The notes: a model not told the origin generated them from the sequence alone. Shown: positions 9,083-18,977, counted from the stretch's first letter. The stretch is DNA of 64,000 nucleotides from Bacillus sp. UNC41MFS5 (GCF_000686805.1 NZ_KK366020.1:148969-212968), one strand, 5' to 3'. Made by a program: numbers and translations.

Positions 9083-9111
9083 GAATAGTAACTAATTGAT
9101 GGCAAATACTA
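9083..9111 (+). promoter_or_regulatory. possible sigma-G promoter of sspH
   Basis: GAATA at 9083 and AATACTA at 9105, 17 bp apart, resemble the sigma-G elements (GHATR and CATNHTA). This fits a spore-protein gene 35 bases downstream. Each element has one deviation from the consensus. Confidence 0.4.
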
Positions 9112-9145
9112 GTAGGGACATTAAAGCTAGGAGTGGATGAAACCA

Positions 9146-9325
9146 ATGAATGTGGGACGAGCCAAGGAAATTGTCGAATCTGCCGATATGATTCATGTAA
9201 CCTACGAGGGGACGCCAGTAATTATTCAACATGTGGATGAGGCGTCAAAAGTTGCGAGAATTTATTCAAGGAATGACCCGGACAATGAGCGTGACGTTCC
9301 TGTTTTGAACTTAATTGAGGAATAA
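9146..9325 (+). CDS. sspH: H-type small acid-soluble spore protein
   Basis: A 59-residue protein of the SspH family, recognised from its N-terminus MNVGRAKEIVESADMI and the IIQHVDE core near residue 30. These small spore proteins accumulate in the forespore core; this class is distinct from the alpha/beta DNA-binding type. ATG 9146 matches the family start; ATG 9137 lies too close to the AGGAG at 9129. The gene is monocistronic, between the argS terminator and a convergent terminator shared with uvsE. Confidence 0.9.
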   Translation: MNVGRAKEIVESADMIHVTYEGTPVIIQHVDEASKVARIYSRNDPDNERDVPVLNLIEE

Positions 9326-9326
9326 A

Positions 9327-9358
9327 AAAGAGTCTTCGAGCGTGTTCGAAGACTCTTT
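9327..9358. terminator. bidirectional terminator between sspH and uvsE
   Basis: A perfect 13-bp stem (AAAGAGTCTTCGA and complement) with a 6-base loop, flanked by A and T runs, between convergent genes. Confidence 0.9.
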
Positions 9359-9371
9359 CTATATAGCCTTT

Positions 9372-10337
9372 TTATTTGACCTCCACCGCACCGCCGCTTA
9401 TCCGCTTAAACCCGCGTAGCTTGCTTAGATCTTCAATTAATTTCAGCGCCGCTTGATCCTTTGCTTTGGCCTCAATCATGAAATCAACATCAGCCCCAAA
9501 TTCGCGCACCATTTTCAAAAAAGGCATGATAAATTCCGGATCCACGAAATCAGCATGGGAACGGAACTCCTTCTCGTTTTTTGGAGAGGAAATATGAACC
9601 TTCGGGATGCGATGCGGCCCATGCTCATGTTCCCAAGTTCGGAAAATCCGCGGCAGCAGTTCCTCGAGTGCAGTCTCGGACAAGTTGGCCATATGGTGGT
9701 GATAGTCAAACACAAACCGGATGGATTCCTTTTCACAGGCTGCTAACGTTTCATCGGCGTTGTACGTTTTATCGTCATTTTCTAATGTCATCACCTGTTT
9801 AATGGGCGCGGGCAGTGTCGTTAAATTTTGATGAAAGCGCGGTAGAGTTTTTTGTTTATCACCATAGGCACCACCAATATGGATATTAATCAGCCCGTCC
9901 TGCTCAAGGCCCATCGCTTCAAACATACGATAATGGTAACGCATATCGACCACCGCGTTTTCGGTAATCTTCGTTTGCGGTGAGGTGAACAAGGTGAACT
10001 GATTCGGATGGAAACTGACCCTTAATTTCTTTTTTTTAACCAGTTCGCCAATCTCTAGCCATTCTGTGCGAAAAGGAGTCACAAAGTCCCAGTTCACGTC
10101 CGGATGGGTCGCAAGCGGGACAATCGAACTAGACATCCTATACAGTTCAAGCTCATGAGCAAGATTGTAGTAGAGCATGCGCAGGGTATGATTCAAATTC
10201 TGCTTCGTCACCTCAAGCAGCTTTTCCATGCGCTCTTCAGGGCTTAACTGCTGATACCGAGTAAACGTCAGCGTCTTCGCTGGGGAAGCATCCCACAAAC
10301 TAATCGCATGAGAAACATAACCAAACCGAATCTTCAT
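9372..10337 (-). CDS. uvsE: UV damage endonuclease (UvsE/UVDE)
   Basis: A 321-residue TIM-barrel endonuclease that nicks 5' of UV photoproducts independently of nucleotide excision repair. Recognisable segments are the N-terminus [11 protein letters not shown], the [10 protein letters not shown] strand near residue 100, HIGGAYGDK near 150, and the metal-ligand segments LENDDKTY and FDYHHHM near 190-215. The length fits bacterial UVDE (about 300-320). The ATG at 10337 has AAAGGAG upstream; the open frame continues upstream without a site. In spore formers it helps outgrowing spores survive UV, which is a family-level inference here. Confidence 0.92.
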   Translation of the reverse strand: MKIRFGYVSHAISLWDASPAKTLTFTRYQQLSPEERMEKLLEVTKQNLNHTLRMLYYNLAHELELYRMSSSIVPLATHPDVNWDFVTPFRTEWLEIGELVKKKKLRVSFHPNQFTLFTSPQTKITENAVVDMRYHYRMFEAMGLEQDGLINIHIGGAYGDKQKTLPRFHQNLTTLPAPIKQVMTLENDDKTYNADETLAACEKESIRFVFDYHHHMANLSETALEELLPRIFRTWEHEHGPHRIPKVHISSPKNEKEFRSHADFVDPEFIMPFLKMVREFGADVDFMIEAKAKDQAALKLIEDLSKLRGFKRISGGAVEVK

Positions 10338-10380
10338 AAAAATAACTCCTTTAATAAAAGGCTTTGTAAAAGTTAATTTC

Positions 10381-10419
10381 GGCACCATGTTGATGGTGCC
10401 TTTGACGGTGCATGACACC
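10381..10419. repeat. degenerate copies of the GGTGTCAGGCACC family upstream of uvsE
   Basis: GGCACCAT and ATGGTGCC form an 8-bp palindrome around a 4-base loop (10381-10400). It is followed by GGTGCATGACACC at 10407-10419, one base from the consensus. Confidence 0.7.
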
Positions 10420-10459
10420 ATTCGTGCACACTAGTCCGAATACGGTGGACAATGCTGGT

Positions 10460-10492
10460 TTATAAAAAATAGGAGATTGCAGCTGCGATGCC
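10460..10492 (-). pseudogene. duplicated 3' end of the cardiolipin synthase gene
   Basis: Read on the minus strand, this stretch encodes GIAAAISYFL followed by TAA. The real gene ends GIAALVSYFL and TAA at 10544, 84 bases earlier on that strand. Over 33 bases the two copies differ at 8 positions, mostly at third codon positions. The intervening DNA contains CGCGGAAAGCGAAGTGCCTG, which does not resemble its surroundings. The copy has no start and is not expected to be translated. Confidence 0.7.
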
Positions 10493-10543
10493 CGCGGAAA
10501 GCGAAGTGCCTGAAGCGGAAATCAACATGCATGTTTAAGCGAT

Positions 10544-11746
10544 TTATAGAAAATAAGAAACGAGTGCTGCGATGCCTTCTTTGAAGGTACGGATTGGGTT
10601 CGGTTTGTTAAGGACAGCTAATGTCAGCGGCACAGAGTCCTCAATATCCATTTTTAAAATCTCCATCAAACGTTGAATAAAGGCCGGGTCATAAATATAA
10701 CAATTGATTTCCTTGTTTAAATACATACTTCTTTTATCAAAATTAGCCGTGCCGATATCGCAAATTTTGTCATCTATCACGAGTGTCTTTGCATGGTAAA
10801 AACCTTTTTTATATTGAAAAACATCCGCACCTGCTCGAATCAGTTTACGCAAATAGCGGAACGAGCCCTCTTGGACCAGTGGATGGTCTGCTGCATAAGG
10901 GACGATCACCGAGAGATGAACCCCCCGTTTTAAGGCAGCTAGTAACGCCGCTAAGATTTTTTGACAGGGGATAAAATAGGGCGAACCAATAATGATGGAG
11001 TTGTCGGCTTGGTGAATGAGCGTAAGATAATTCTGTTCTAACTGCTGAGCCTCTGTCGGAACAAATCGGTGCCGGACCTGACCATCAGTCATGACTGGGA
11101 AATAGGCCGAATGACCCATGATATCCTCGCCGGCGTATTCATGCCAATCGATCAAAAACTCCGTTTGCAAAAAATTAACGCTCCGGCCGGTTATTTTCAA
11201 ATGGTAATCACGCCAAATCCCCAAGGAAGGCTCTTCATCGATATATTCCTTGCCGATATTAAAGCCGCCAAGATAGCCAATTTTCCCGTCTATAATCGTA
11301 ATCTTGCGGTGATTCCTTACCTGAGAAGAATAAAACAGAAAGGGAAGCTTAATATGATTGCTAAAAGCAAAGCGAACACCCGCCTCCCGGAGCGACTGAA
11401 TCACCATTTTCTTCACCTTCCAGCTGCCGAGCCGGTCGATGAGCAGCCGAACTTCCACCCCGGCACGGGCTTTTTCTTTTAAAATAGAGAAAAATTCCTG
11501 ACTGATCGCATCGTCTTTGACAATATAAAAGAGCACATGAATATGCTTTTTCGCGTTCCGTAGTTCATGAAAATAGTCTGCGAACAGCTTCTTTCCGTGT
11601 GTGAAAATATCCAAATCACCATGAATAATGGCTGTTTCCCTTCTACTGACAATGGAAAGATGCTTCTTTCTACCTAAATGAAAATCCAAAACGAGCCATA
11701 TAATGATGAGAAAAAGGAGTACGCTCAACATGAGTGCCACATTCAT
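10544..11746 (-). CDS. ywiE: phospholipase D family protein, cardiolipin synthase-like (YwiE)
   Basis: A 400-residue protein with one N-terminal membrane helix (about 3-23) and two phospholipase D half-sites. The first is the HRKITIIDG stretch near residue 160 and the second is HAKTLVIDD near 330; both keep the HxK...D core, with downstream GGFN and GTANFD. This is the architecture of bacterial cardiolipin synthases, which join two phosphatidylglycerol molecules; YwiE (ClsB) of B. subtilis lies in the same place. Only one membrane helix is evident, where many Cls proteins have two. ATG 11746 is chosen from GGAGG 11 bases upstream. Confidence 0.85.
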   Translation of the reverse strand: MNVALMLSVLLFLIIIWLVLDFHLGRKKHLSIVSRRETAIIHGDLDIFTHGKKLFADYFHELRNAKKHIHVLFYIVKDDAISQEFFSILKEKARAGVEVRLLIDRLGSWKVKKMVIQSLREAGVRFAFSNHIKLPFLFYSSQVRNHRKITIIDGKIGYLGGFNIGKEYIDEEPSLGIWRDYHLKITGRSVNFLQTEFLIDWHEYAGEDIMGHSAYFPVMTDGQVRHRFVPTEAQQLEQNYLTLIHQADNSIIIGSPYFIPCQKILAALLAALKRGVHLSVIVPYAADHPLVQEGSFRYLRKLIRAGADVFQYKKGFYHAKTLVIDDKICDIGTANFDKRSMYLNKEINCYIYDPAFIQRLMEILKMDIEDSVPLTLAVLNKPNPIRTFKEGIAALVSYFL

Positions 11747-11830
11747 CAGGGTTCTTTCCTCCAATCAGTTTTGTTAGTTTTTCCTTAAGTACCCTTAAAT
11801 ATAAGTAAACTCAACTTTTCAAAAATTCAT

Positions 11831-11858
11831 TTGACTGAATGCTCATTCATAATATAAT
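11831..11858 (+). promoter_or_regulatory. fadF promoter overlapped by a FadR-like operator
   Basis: TTGACT (11831-11836) and TATAAT (11853-11858) are 16 bp apart. Between them lies TGACTGAATGCTCATTCA (11832-11849), which agrees with the recalled B. subtilis FadR consensus TGAATGAMTANTCATTCA at 16 of 18 positions. A repressor bound there would block the promoter until long-chain acyl-CoA releases it. The fadR gene itself is not in the window. Confidence 0.75.
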
Positions 11859-11933
11859 AGAGTTAAGTATAGATTCTGAAAATTGATTATTTTCGAAGTT
11901 GTTTTAGTGGATAACAAGGAAAGGGGCATAACT

Positions 11934-14036
11934 ATGAATGGATTACTTTGGGTTAACTTGATTGCATTTCTTCTTGTAACCGCTTACGCAATCAGCCTAT
12001 TCGTGTATGTGGTCAAGACCCGGATCGAATTTATTAAACTTGGGAAAAAGGTTGAGTTCGATGACAATGTCAAAGAGCGACTTCACAAAATTTGGGTCAA
12101 TGTGTTCGGCCAAAAGAAATTGCTCAAGGACAAAAAAAGCGGGATCATGCACGTCATGTTCTTCTATGGCTTTATCCTCGTCCAATTTGGCGCCATCGAT
12201 TTTATTATTAAAGGGATTAAACCGGGGGCACATCTTCCGCTTGGACCGCTTTATACAGGGTTTACTTTTTTCCAAGAGCTCGTCACACTGATGATTTTAG
12301 TGGCAGTCATCTGGGCTTTTTACCGCCGGTATGTCGAAAAATTAGTCCGCTTGAAGCGCAACTTTAAATCAGGTCTGGTTCTTATTTTCATCGGCGGCTT
12401 GATGCTTTCTGTGTTACTAGGCAATGGAATGAGCATCATCTGGCATGGTGAAGAGACCTCATGGACTGAACCTGTCGCTTCGCTGATTTCAGTTATTTTT
12501 TCAGGGATTGGTGAAACCGCCTCTATTGTGATTTTCTACATTGCCTGGTGGGCGCACTTATTATTCTTGTTAACCTTCTTAGTGTACGTACCGCAATCCA
12601 AGCATGCCCACTTAATTGCGGGACCTGCGAATGTGTACTTTAACCGTTTAGATAAACCAGGAAAATTGAAAAAGGTTGATTTTGAAGATGAAACCCAGGA
12701 GTCGTTTGGGGTTGGAAAATTAGAAGATTTCACGCAGCACCAAATGATTGATTTTTATGCCTGCGTGGAATGCGGACGCTGTACGAATATGTGTCCGGCT
12801 ACGGGAACAGGGAAAATGCTGTCACCAATGGACTTGATCGTTAAACTGCGTGATCATTTAACCAATCATGGCGCCGTTGTTACCTCGAAACAGCCATGGG
12901 TGCCAACCTTTGCATTTGGGAATACGACGGGGAATCAGCTGGCCCTTGCGTCAGCAGGCCAAGGTGCACAAGAATCCGCGGCCACTGCAGTCTACAGTCC
13001 GAGCTTGATTGGCGATGTGATTACGGAAGAAGAAATTTGGGCTTGTACGACCTGCCGAAATTGTGAGGATCAATGCCCAGTCATGAACGAGCATGTTGAT
13101 AAAATTATTGATTTGCGCCGTTATTTAGTGTTAACCGAAGGGAAACTAGACGCCGATGCGCAGCGTGCGATGACCAACATAGAGCGCCAAGGCAATCCGT
13201 GGGGCTTGAACAGAAAAGAACGTGAAACCTGGCGTGAAGCCCGTGAGGATGTTCATGTACCAACCGTGAAAGAAATGAAAAAAGCAGGCGAGGAATTTGA
13301 ATACCTCTTCTGGGTAGGGGCGATGGGTTCTTATGATAACCGCAGCCAAAAGATTGCCTTATCATTTGCGAAACTGCTCAATGAAGCTGGCATTAAATTT
13401 GCCATCCTGGGAAATAAAGAAAAGAACTCTGGCGATACACCGCGCCGCCTCGGGAATGAATTCTTATTCCAAGAGCTGGCAACGAAAAATATCGAGGAAT
13501 TTGAAAAAGCGGAAGTCAAGAAAATCGTCACGATTGACCCACATGCTTATAATATTTTCAAAAATGAATACCCTGATTTCGGCTTAACGGATGTCGAGGT
13601 GTTCCATCATACCGAGGTCCTTTATGAGCTGGTTCGTGATGGGAAGCTCGTACCGAAACATGCGGTAAATGAGACGATTACTTTCCATGATTCCTGTTAT
13701 TTAGGGCGCTACAATGATGTCTATGATGCACCGCGCGAGATTCTAAAATCGATTCCAGGCGTGAAACTTCTTGAAATAGAGCGGAACAGAGAGAAAGCGA
13801 TGTGCTGTGGTGCAGGCGGCGGCTTGATGTGGATGGAAGAAGAAACTGGACACCGCATTAACGTGGCTCGAACCGAGCAGGCACTTGCTGTGAATCCGTC
13901 GGTTATCAGTTCCGGCTGTCCGTACTGTTTAACAATGCTCTCGGACGGAACGAAGGCGAAAGAGGTCGAAGAAAAGGTATCAACATACGATGTAGCTGAA
14001 CTGCTTGAAAAGGCGGTTTGTGGAGAAGTCGCTTAG
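11934..14036 (+). CDS. fadF: membrane Fe-S oxidoreductase of fatty acid oxidation (FadF/YwjF)
   Basis: A 700-residue protein. Residues 1-250 contain about six membrane segments resembling a nitrate reductase gamma-type subunit. Next come two four-cysteine ferredoxin sites (CVECGRCTNMCP near 277, CTTCRNCEDQCP near 371). The C-terminal part carries two CCG-type cysteine modules (HDSCYLGRYND near 585 and CCGAGGG near 624) typical of heterodisulfide reductase subunit B-like proteins. It is thought to pass electrons from acyl-CoA dehydrogenases via electron transfer flavoprotein to the quinone pool. ATG 11934 follows AAGGGG. The beta-oxidation genes downstream and the FadR-like site support the role. 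Confidence 0.88.
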   Translation: MNGLLWVNLIAFLLVTAYAISLFVYVVKTRIEFIKLGKKVEFDDNVKERLHKIWVNVFGQKKLLKDKKSGIMHVMFFYGFILVQFGAIDFIIKGIKPGAHLPLGPLYTGFTFFQELVTLMILVAVIWAFYRRYVEKLVRLKRNFKSGLVLIFIGGLMLSVLLGNGMSIIWHGEETSWTEPVASLISVIFSGIGETASIVIFYIAWWAHLLFLLTFLVYVPQSKHAHLIAGPANVYFNRLDKPGKLKKVDFEDETQESFGVGKLEDFTQHQMIDFYACVECGRCTNMCPATGTGKMLSPMDLIVKLRDHLTNHGAVVTSKQPWVPTFAFGNTTGNQLALASAGQGAQESAATAVYSPSLIGDVITEEEIWACTTCRNCEDQCPVMNEHVDKIIDLRRYLVLTEGKLDADAQRAMTNIERQGNPWGLNRKERETWREAREDVHVPTVKEMKKAGEEFEYLFWVGAMGSYDNRSQKIALSFAKLLNEAGIKFAILGNKEKNSGDTPRRLGNEFLFQELATKNIEEFEKAEVKKIVTIDPHAYNIFKNEYPDFGLTDVEVFHHTEVLYELVRDGKLVPKHAVNETITFHDSCYLGRYNDVYDAPREILKSIPGVKLLEIERNREKAMCCGAGGGLMWMEEETGHRINVARTEQALAVNPSVISSGCPYCLTMLSDGTKAKEVEEKVSTYDVAELLEKAVCGEVA

Positions 14037-14047
14037 ATTTTGATGGA

Positions 14048-14126
14048 GTGTAGAAGTTGATTTGTTTATTTAATTCGTAAAATTTTTAAAATTTTGTGTA
14101 AAACATTTCAACTTCTACGCTTTTTT
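14048..14126 (+). terminator. probable terminator after fadF
   Basis: GTAGAAGTTGA and its complement TCAACTTCTAC, separated by about 47 AT-rich bases, form an 11-bp stem followed by CGCTTTTTT. The long loop makes it less certain. Confidence 0.55.
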
Positions 14127-14145
14127 ATGTAAAATATAATTATAT

Positions 14146-14159
14146 ATAAAACGCTTACA
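14146..14159. promoter_or_regulatory. possible cre (CcpA) site upstream of the thiolase gene
   Basis: ATAAAACGCTTACA, or TGTAAGCGTTTTAT on the other strand, matches TGWAANCGNTNWCA at 12 of 14 positions. B. subtilis mmg genes are known to be subject to CcpA repression. Confidence 0.45.
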
Positions 14160-14208
14160 TTATCATTTTAAAAAGCAGAAGACTGCGTTTCTTTTTTGGT
14201 TTGTGTCC

Positions 14209-14220
14209 GAGCGAGCGTTC
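14209..14220. promoter_or_regulatory. possible TetR-family operator before the thiolase gene
   Basis: GAGCGAGCGTTC is a near palindrome of the GAACGnnCGTTC kind favoured by several TetR regulators of acyl-CoA metabolism. It lies 65 bases before the start codon. The TetR gene at 18978 is the obvious candidate to bind it. Confidence 0.35.
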
Positions 14221-14284
14221 AGTCACCGTATCTATTTTTTATGAAAGTTTATCTGAATATGTTGAATAGGAGAGTGTGTGCGAG

Positions 14285-15472
14285 ATGGGAAAAACAGTTA
14301 TTTTAAGCGGAGTTAGAACGCCTTTTGGAAAATTAGGAGGAGGTTTAAGCAGCTTTACTGCTTCACAGTTAGGCGGAATCGCGGTAAAAGAGGCATTAGT
14401 TCGTGCGGGCGTGAAGCCAGAAGAGGTAGAGGAAGTCATTCTTGGAACGGTATTACAGGGCGGACAGGGGCAGATTCCATCACGCCAGGCGGCGCAGCAT
14501 GCGGGACTGCCATGGGAAGTGAAAACAGAAACGATTAATAAAGTATGTGCGTCAGGGATGCGGAGTGTCACGTTGGCTGATCAAATCATCCGCGCCGGCG
14601 ATGAGGAAGTGATTGTTGCAGGCGGGATGGAATCGATGAGCAACGCACCATATGTACTTCCAAAAGCACGCTGGGGCTTCCGCATGGGAGACGCACAGGT
14701 GAAGGATTTAATGATTCATGACGGTTTAACTTGCAGTTTCACTGGCGTTCACATGGGGACTTACGGAAATGAAGCGGCTAGGGATATGGAAATCAGCCGC
14801 GAGGCACAGGATGAGTGGGCATTAAGGAGTCATGTGCGCGCGATTGAAGCGATTGAGAGCGGGAAGTTGGCGGAAGAAATTGTCGCGGTAGAGGTTCCAC
14901 AGCGCAAAGGAGCTCCGGTCGTTGTGGCGACAGATGAAGCACCGCGAAAAGATACGTCGTTAGAGCGTTTGGCTAAGTTAGCACCAGTATTTAATTCAAC
15001 AGGAACGATTACTGCTGGGAATGCACCAGGAGTTAATGACGGTGCGGCAGCCCTCGTGTTAATGAGTGAAGAACGTGCGGCTCGCGAAGGCCGTGTTGCT
15101 GAAGCAGTGATTGTTGGTCATGCAGCGGTTGCTGTAGAAGCAAAGGATTTCCCGAAAACTCCTGGAATTGTCATTAATGAGCTATTACGAAAAACTGGCA
15201 AAACGGTGGACGAAGTCGATTTATTTGAAATTAATGAAGCTTTTGCGGCAGTGGCATTAGTCAGCGGAAAAATCGCCGGCTTGGATCCAGAAAAGGTCAA
15301 TGTCAATGGCGGTGCGGTCGCCTATGGTCACCCGATTGGGGCGAGCGGGGCACGGATTATTCTCACATTAATGCATGAATTAAAGCGCCGCGGCGGCGGA
15401 ATTGGAATTGCCGCGATTTGCAGTGGAGGCGGCCAGGGCGATGCGGTGATGATTGAGGTTCCGCGCGGGTAG
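14285..15472 (+). CDS. mmgA: acetyl-CoA acetyltransferase (thiolase)
   Basis: A 395-residue thiolase II family enzyme that condenses or cleaves acetoacetyl-CoA. The acyl-accepting cysteine is in VCASGMRS near residue 87. The catalytic His of [10 protein letters not shown] is near 350, and the second Cys of CSGGGQGDA near 380. The NEAFA motif is present near 318. ATG 14285 is chosen because AGGAGAG precedes it. It is first in a run of beta-oxidation genes in the order thiolase, 3-hydroxyacyl-CoA dehydrogenase, acyl-CoA dehydrogenase, the same order as B. subtilis mmgABC; the symbol is given by that analogy. Confidence 0.9.
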   Translation: MGKTVILSGVRTPFGKLGGGLSSFTASQLGGIAVKEALVRAGVKPEEVEEVILGTVLQGGQGQIPSRQAAQHAGLPWEVKTETINKVCASGMRSVTLADQIIRAGDEEVIVAGGMESMSNAPYVLPKARWGFRMGDAQVKDLMIHDGLTCSFTGVHMGTYGNEAARDMEISREAQDEWALRSHVRAIEAIESGKLAEEIVAVEVPQRKGAPVVVATDEAPRKDTSLERLAKLAPVFNSTGTITAGNAPGVNDGAAALVLMSEERAAREGRVAEAVIVGHAAVAVEAKDFPKTPGIVINELLRKTGKTVDEVDLFEINEAFAAVALVSGKIAGLDPEKVNVNGGAVAYGHPIGASGARIILTLMHELKRRGGGIGIAAICSGGGQGDAVMIEVPRG

Positions 15473-15514
15473 TAGTTTTATAGAAATGGATCTAATTTCC
15501 ATATTTTGTCTAAT

Positions 15515-15630
15515 TGTACAAAAGACGTTGATTTTTGCACAAAACCGGCTGAAAAATGAACAAAACCCATAGGAAAATGAACAAAACAGGGTAAATTTGC
15601 ACAAAACAGCTTGGAAATTGCACAAAAGTT
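15515..15630. repeat. six-unit array of degenerate 21-bp repeats, array 1
   Basis: The core TGNACAAAA recurs with its T at 15515, 15536, 15557, 15578, 15598 and 15619, giving spacings of 21, 21, 21, 20 and 21 bp. Spacer sequences differ between units. It is introduced by GTCTAATTGTAC, as is array 3. It occupies the 237-base gap between the thiolase and dehydrogenase genes. Confidence 0.85.
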
Positions 15631-15709
15631 ATTTTTACCCAAGAGTTTTTTAAAATAACAAATAAAAAAACTAGGTCGGACCAGTTCCGGCCTTCTTGGA
15701 GGGGATCGA

Positions 15710-16561
15710 ATGAAGATTTCAAAGCTTATGGTCATTGGTGCAGGACAAATGGGCTCCGGGATTGCTCAAGTTTGCGCTCAGGCGGGGTACACGGTCGTAC
15801 TTAATGATTTAAAACAGGAGTTTGTGGAACGCGGCCTAGCCGGAATCAATAAAATACTTACACGGAACGTTGACAAAGGACGCCTCACTGAAGAGCAAAA
15901 ACAAGAAATTCTCGGCAACATTACCGTGTCCACCGATTTAAACGATGCCCGTGACGTCGACCTCGTCATCGAAGCCGCCGTTGAAAATATGAACATCAAA
16001 ACCAACATCTTTGCCCAACTTGATGAAATTACCCCAGCACACGCAATCCTTGCGAGTAATACCTCATCCTTGCCTATCACGGAAATTGCTGCGGCTACCA
16101 AGCGTCCGGAAAAAGTGATCGGAATGCACTTCATGAACCCGGTTCCGGTCATGAAGCTCGTTGAAATCATTCGCGGCCTTGCAACATCCGATGAAGTCTA
16201 CCAAGTGATTGAAGATATGACAAAGACCTTGAGCAAGGTGCCGGTTGAAGTGAACGACTTCCCAGGGTTTGTTTCCAATCGCATTCTGATGCCAATGATT
16301 AACGAAGCGATTTATACGCTTTATGAGGGTGTGGCTACAAAAGAAGCCATTGATGAAGTCATGAAACTTGGCATGAACCACCCGATGGGACCGTTAACCT
16401 TGGCTGATTTTATCGGCTTGGATACGTGCCTGTATATTATGGAAACGCTCCACCAAGGCTTTGGCGATGACAAATACCGTCCTTGTCCGCTCCTTCGCAA
16501 ATATGTGAAAGCAGGCTGGCTTGGCAAGAAATCAGGGCGCGGTTTTTATACGTACGAATAA
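15710..16561 (+). CDS. mmgB: 3-hydroxybutyryl-CoA dehydrogenase
   Basis: A 283-residue NAD(P)-dependent 3-hydroxyacyl-CoA dehydrogenase. The dinucleotide-binding motif [10 protein letters not shown] is at residues 10-19. The catalytic region [10 protein letters not shown] and [11 protein letters not shown] (with the active-site His) is near 115-145, and the C-terminal domain [12 protein letters not shown]...MGPLTLAD is complete. The length is standard (about 285). AGGGG lies ahead of the ATG. Lying between thiolase and acyl-CoA dehydrogenase, it supplies the third step of beta-oxidation of short acyl chains. No enoyl-CoA hydratase gene is present here, so that step must be encoded elsewhere. 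Confidence 0.92.
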   Translation: MKISKLMVIGAGQMGSGIAQVCAQAGYTVVLNDLKQEFVERGLAGINKILTRNVDKGRLTEEQKQEILGNITVSTDLNDARDVDLVIEAAVENMNIKTNIFAQLDEITPAHAILASNTSSLPITEIAAATKRPEKVIGMHFMNPVPVMKLVEIIRGLATSDEVYQVIEDMTKTLSKVPVEVNDFPGFVSNRILMPMINEAIYTLYEGVATKEAIDEVMKLGMNHPMGPLTLADFIGLDTCLYIMETLHQGFGDDKYRPCPLLRKYVKAGWLGKKSGRGFYTYE

Positions 16562-16639
16562 ACACAGCATTTCTTCGAAAAAGGGGTCGTGATAATGATG
16601 AGTACCACGATAGTACATTCTTCCAAAGGGGAGACCACC

Positions 16640-17770
16640 ATGAATCTTACATTCACCGAAGAACAAGAAATGATGCGAAAAATGGTACGTGATTTTGCGA
16701 ACAGCGAAATTGTTCCATTTATTGAAAAGATGGAAAGAGGGGAATTTCCGCGCGAAATCCTCCGAAAAATGGGAGCCCTAGGCTTAATGGGGATTCCTGT
16801 CCCTGAGAAATACGGCGGTGCGGCGATGGACTTCACCTCCTATATCCTAGCAATCCATGAACTTTCCAAAGTAAGCGCTACCATTGGGGTGATTCTTTCT
16901 GTCCATACCTCGGTCTGCACAAACCCGATCCTTTATTTTGGAACGGAGCAACAGAAAGAGAAATACGTGCCGAAGCTGGCTTCAGGGGAGTACCTCGGTG
17001 CATTTTGCTTAACGGAGCCAAGTTCTGGTTCGGATGCCGCTAGCTTAAAGTCCCGTGCCGTCAAGAAGGGCGATCATTACGTCATCAACGGCTCGAAGGT
17101 GTTCATTACGAACGGCGGCGAGGCCGATGTTTATATCGTTTTTGCGAAAACAAATCCGGAACTAGGCAGCAAAGGGATTTCGGCGTTTATTGTTGAAAAA
17201 AATACTCCTGGCTTTATCGTCGGCAAAGATGAGAAGAAAATGGGATTGCATGGCTCGAGGACGGTCCAACTCACGTTCGAAGATATGCATGTTCCAGCTG
17301 AAAATCTGCTTGGTGCCGAGGGCGAAGGCTTTAAGATTGCGATGGCCAACCTGGATGTCGGCCGCATCGGGATTGCGACCCAGGCACTTGGGATTGCTGA
17401 GGCCGCACTGTCAGCCGCAACCACCTATGCTGGGGACCGCCACCAATTCGGCAAGCCGATTGCCGCTCAACAAGGGATTGGCTTTAAGTTAGCTGACATG
17501 GCGACCAGTGTGGAAGCAGCGAAACTATTAGTCTATCGCGCGGCGTATTTACGGACCCACGGCAAAAAATGTACGTTGGAAGCGTCAATGGCGAAATTGT
17601 TCGCGACCAAAACAGCAGTTGAAGTCACTACCGAGGCCATTCAAGTATTCGGCGGCTACGGCTACACCGAAGATTATCCGGTCGAGCGCTATTTCCGTGA
17701 TGCAAAAATTACCGAAATCTATGAAGGCACGAGCGAAATACAACGAATTGTGATTAGTAAGCATCTGTAA
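16640..17770 (+). CDS. mmgC: acyl-CoA dehydrogenase
   Basis: A 376-residue FAD-dependent acyl-CoA dehydrogenase. Family signatures are visible: [11 protein letters not shown] near residue 125, the [10 protein letters not shown] stretch near 150, [11 protein letters not shown] near 270, and the C-terminal [11 protein letters not shown], whose Glu is the catalytic base. ATG 16640 is chosen because AAGGGGAG precedes it; an upstream in-frame ATG at 16589 lacks a site. It oxidises acyl-CoA to 2-enoyl-CoA and passes electrons to electron transfer flavoprotein. The chain-length preference cannot be read from the sequence. Confidence 0.9.
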   Translation: MNLTFTEEQEMMRKMVRDFANSEIVPFIEKMERGEFPREILRKMGALGLMGIPVPEKYGGAAMDFTSYILAIHELSKVSATIGVILSVHTSVCTNPILYFGTEQQKEKYVPKLASGEYLGAFCLTEPSSGSDAASLKSRAVKKGDHYVINGSKVFITNGGEADVYIVFAKTNPELGSKGISAFIVEKNTPGFIVGKDEKKMGLHGSRTVQLTFEDMHVPAENLLGAEGEGFKIAMANLDVGRIGIATQALGIAEAALSAATTYAGDRHQFGKPIAAQQGIGFKLADMATSVEAAKLLVYRAAYLRTHGKKCTLEASMAKLFATKTAVEVTTEAIQVFGGYGYTEDYPVERYFRDAKITEIYEGTSEIQRIVISKHL

Positions 17771-17824
17771 TTATGGCTCTTTATGTGAAAACAGCCTTAA
17801 ACATATCCACTAGGAGGACTCGAA

Positions 17825-18964
17825 ATGAACTTTAAACTCTCTGAAGAACATGAAATGATTCGGAAAATGGTTCGTGATTTTGCCCGGAATGAAGTGGCCC
17901 CGACGGCAGCGGAGCGCGATGAGGAAGAACGCTTTGACCGCGAGATTTTTGACAAAATGGCGGAGCTAGGTTTAACCGGGATTCCGTGGCCGGAAGAGTA
18001 CGGCGGCATTGGCAGTGATTATCTGGCTTATTGTATTGCAGTGGAAGAGCTTTCCCGCGTTGACGCATCTACAGGCGTGATGCTCTCAGCCCATACTTCT
18101 TTAGCGGGCTGGCCGATTTATAAATTTGGCAGTGAGGAGCAAAAGCAAACCTACCTGCGCCCAATGGCAGAAGGGACGAAAATTGGCGCATACGGCTTAA
18201 CAGAGCCTGGCAGCGGTTCAGATGCTGGCGGAATGAGAACGACTGCCCGTCGCGAAGGCGATCATTATGTCCTTAATGGCTCGAAGATTTTCATTACGAA
18301 TGGCGGAGTAGCGGACATCTATGTCGTGTTTGCTTTAACCGATCCTTCGAATAAACAACGTGGAACAACCGCATTTATTATCGAGAGTGACTTCCCAGGC
18401 TTCTCGGTTGGGAAAAAAGAAAAGAAACTCGGGATTCGTTCCTCACCGACCACTGAAATTATTTTTGAAGATTGTATGGTACCGGTTGCTAACAGACTCG
18501 GAGAAGAAGGCGAAGGCTTTAAAATTGCCATGATGACTCTCGATGGCGGCCGCAACGGTATTGCCGCTCAAGCTGTGGGGATTGCTCAAGGTGCGCTTGA
18601 TGCAGCAGCGGACTATGCCAAGGAACGTCATCAATTCGGTAAACCAATCGTCGCAAATCAAGGGATTGCCTTTAAACTTGCAGATATGGCCACAGGGATT
18701 GAGGCCTCTCGACTATTAACGTATCAAGCGGCATGGCTCGAGTCGCAAGGTCTGCCGTACGGCAAGGAGTCGGCGATGTCGAAGTTATTTGCTGGCGATA
18801 CGGCGATGAAAGTTACAACTGAGGCTGTTCAGATTTTTGGCGGCTATGGCTATACAAAGGATTACCCAGTTGAGCGCTTCATGCGTGATGCGAAAATTAC
18901 CCAAATCTATGAAGGCACACAAGAAATTCAACGACTTGTGATCTCGCGGATGATCACGAAGTAA
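17825..18964 (+). CDS. acdA: acyl-CoA dehydrogenase (AcdA-like)
   Basis: A 379-residue paralogue of the preceding enzyme, with the same landmarks: [32 protein letters not shown] and [11 protein letters not shown] near residue 365. Length equals that of B. subtilis AcdA, which also follows fadF. AGGAGG precedes the ATG. Two adjacent paralogues suggest different chain length or branching preference; with icmF downstream, one may act on branched short acyl-CoAs such as isobutyryl-CoA. That last point is inference. Confidence 0.9.
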   Translation: MNFKLSEEHEMIRKMVRDFARNEVAPTAAERDEEERFDREIFDKMAELGLTGIPWPEEYGGIGSDYLAYCIAVEELSRVDASTGVMLSAHTSLAGWPIYKFGSEEQKQTYLRPMAEGTKIGAYGLTEPGSGSDAGGMRTTARREGDHYVLNGSKIFITNGGVADIYVVFALTDPSNKQRGTTAFIIESDFPGFSVGKKEKKLGIRSSPTTEIIFEDCMVPVANRLGEEGEGFKIAMMTLDGGRNGIAAQAVGIAQGALDAAADYAKERHQFGKPIVANQGIAFKLADMATGIEASRLLTYQAAWLESQGLPYGKESAMSKLFAGDTAMKVTTEAVQIFGGYGYTKDYPVERFMRDAKITQIYEGTQEIQRLVISRMITK

Positions 18965-18977
18965 GGCGGGTTAGAAC

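Noticed and set aside
15478..15735. Heptad-repeat peptide on the minus strand over array 1
   Set aside because: The 20-bp step shifts the frame, there is no ribosome binding site, and arrays 2 and 3 do not keep a matching full-length frame.
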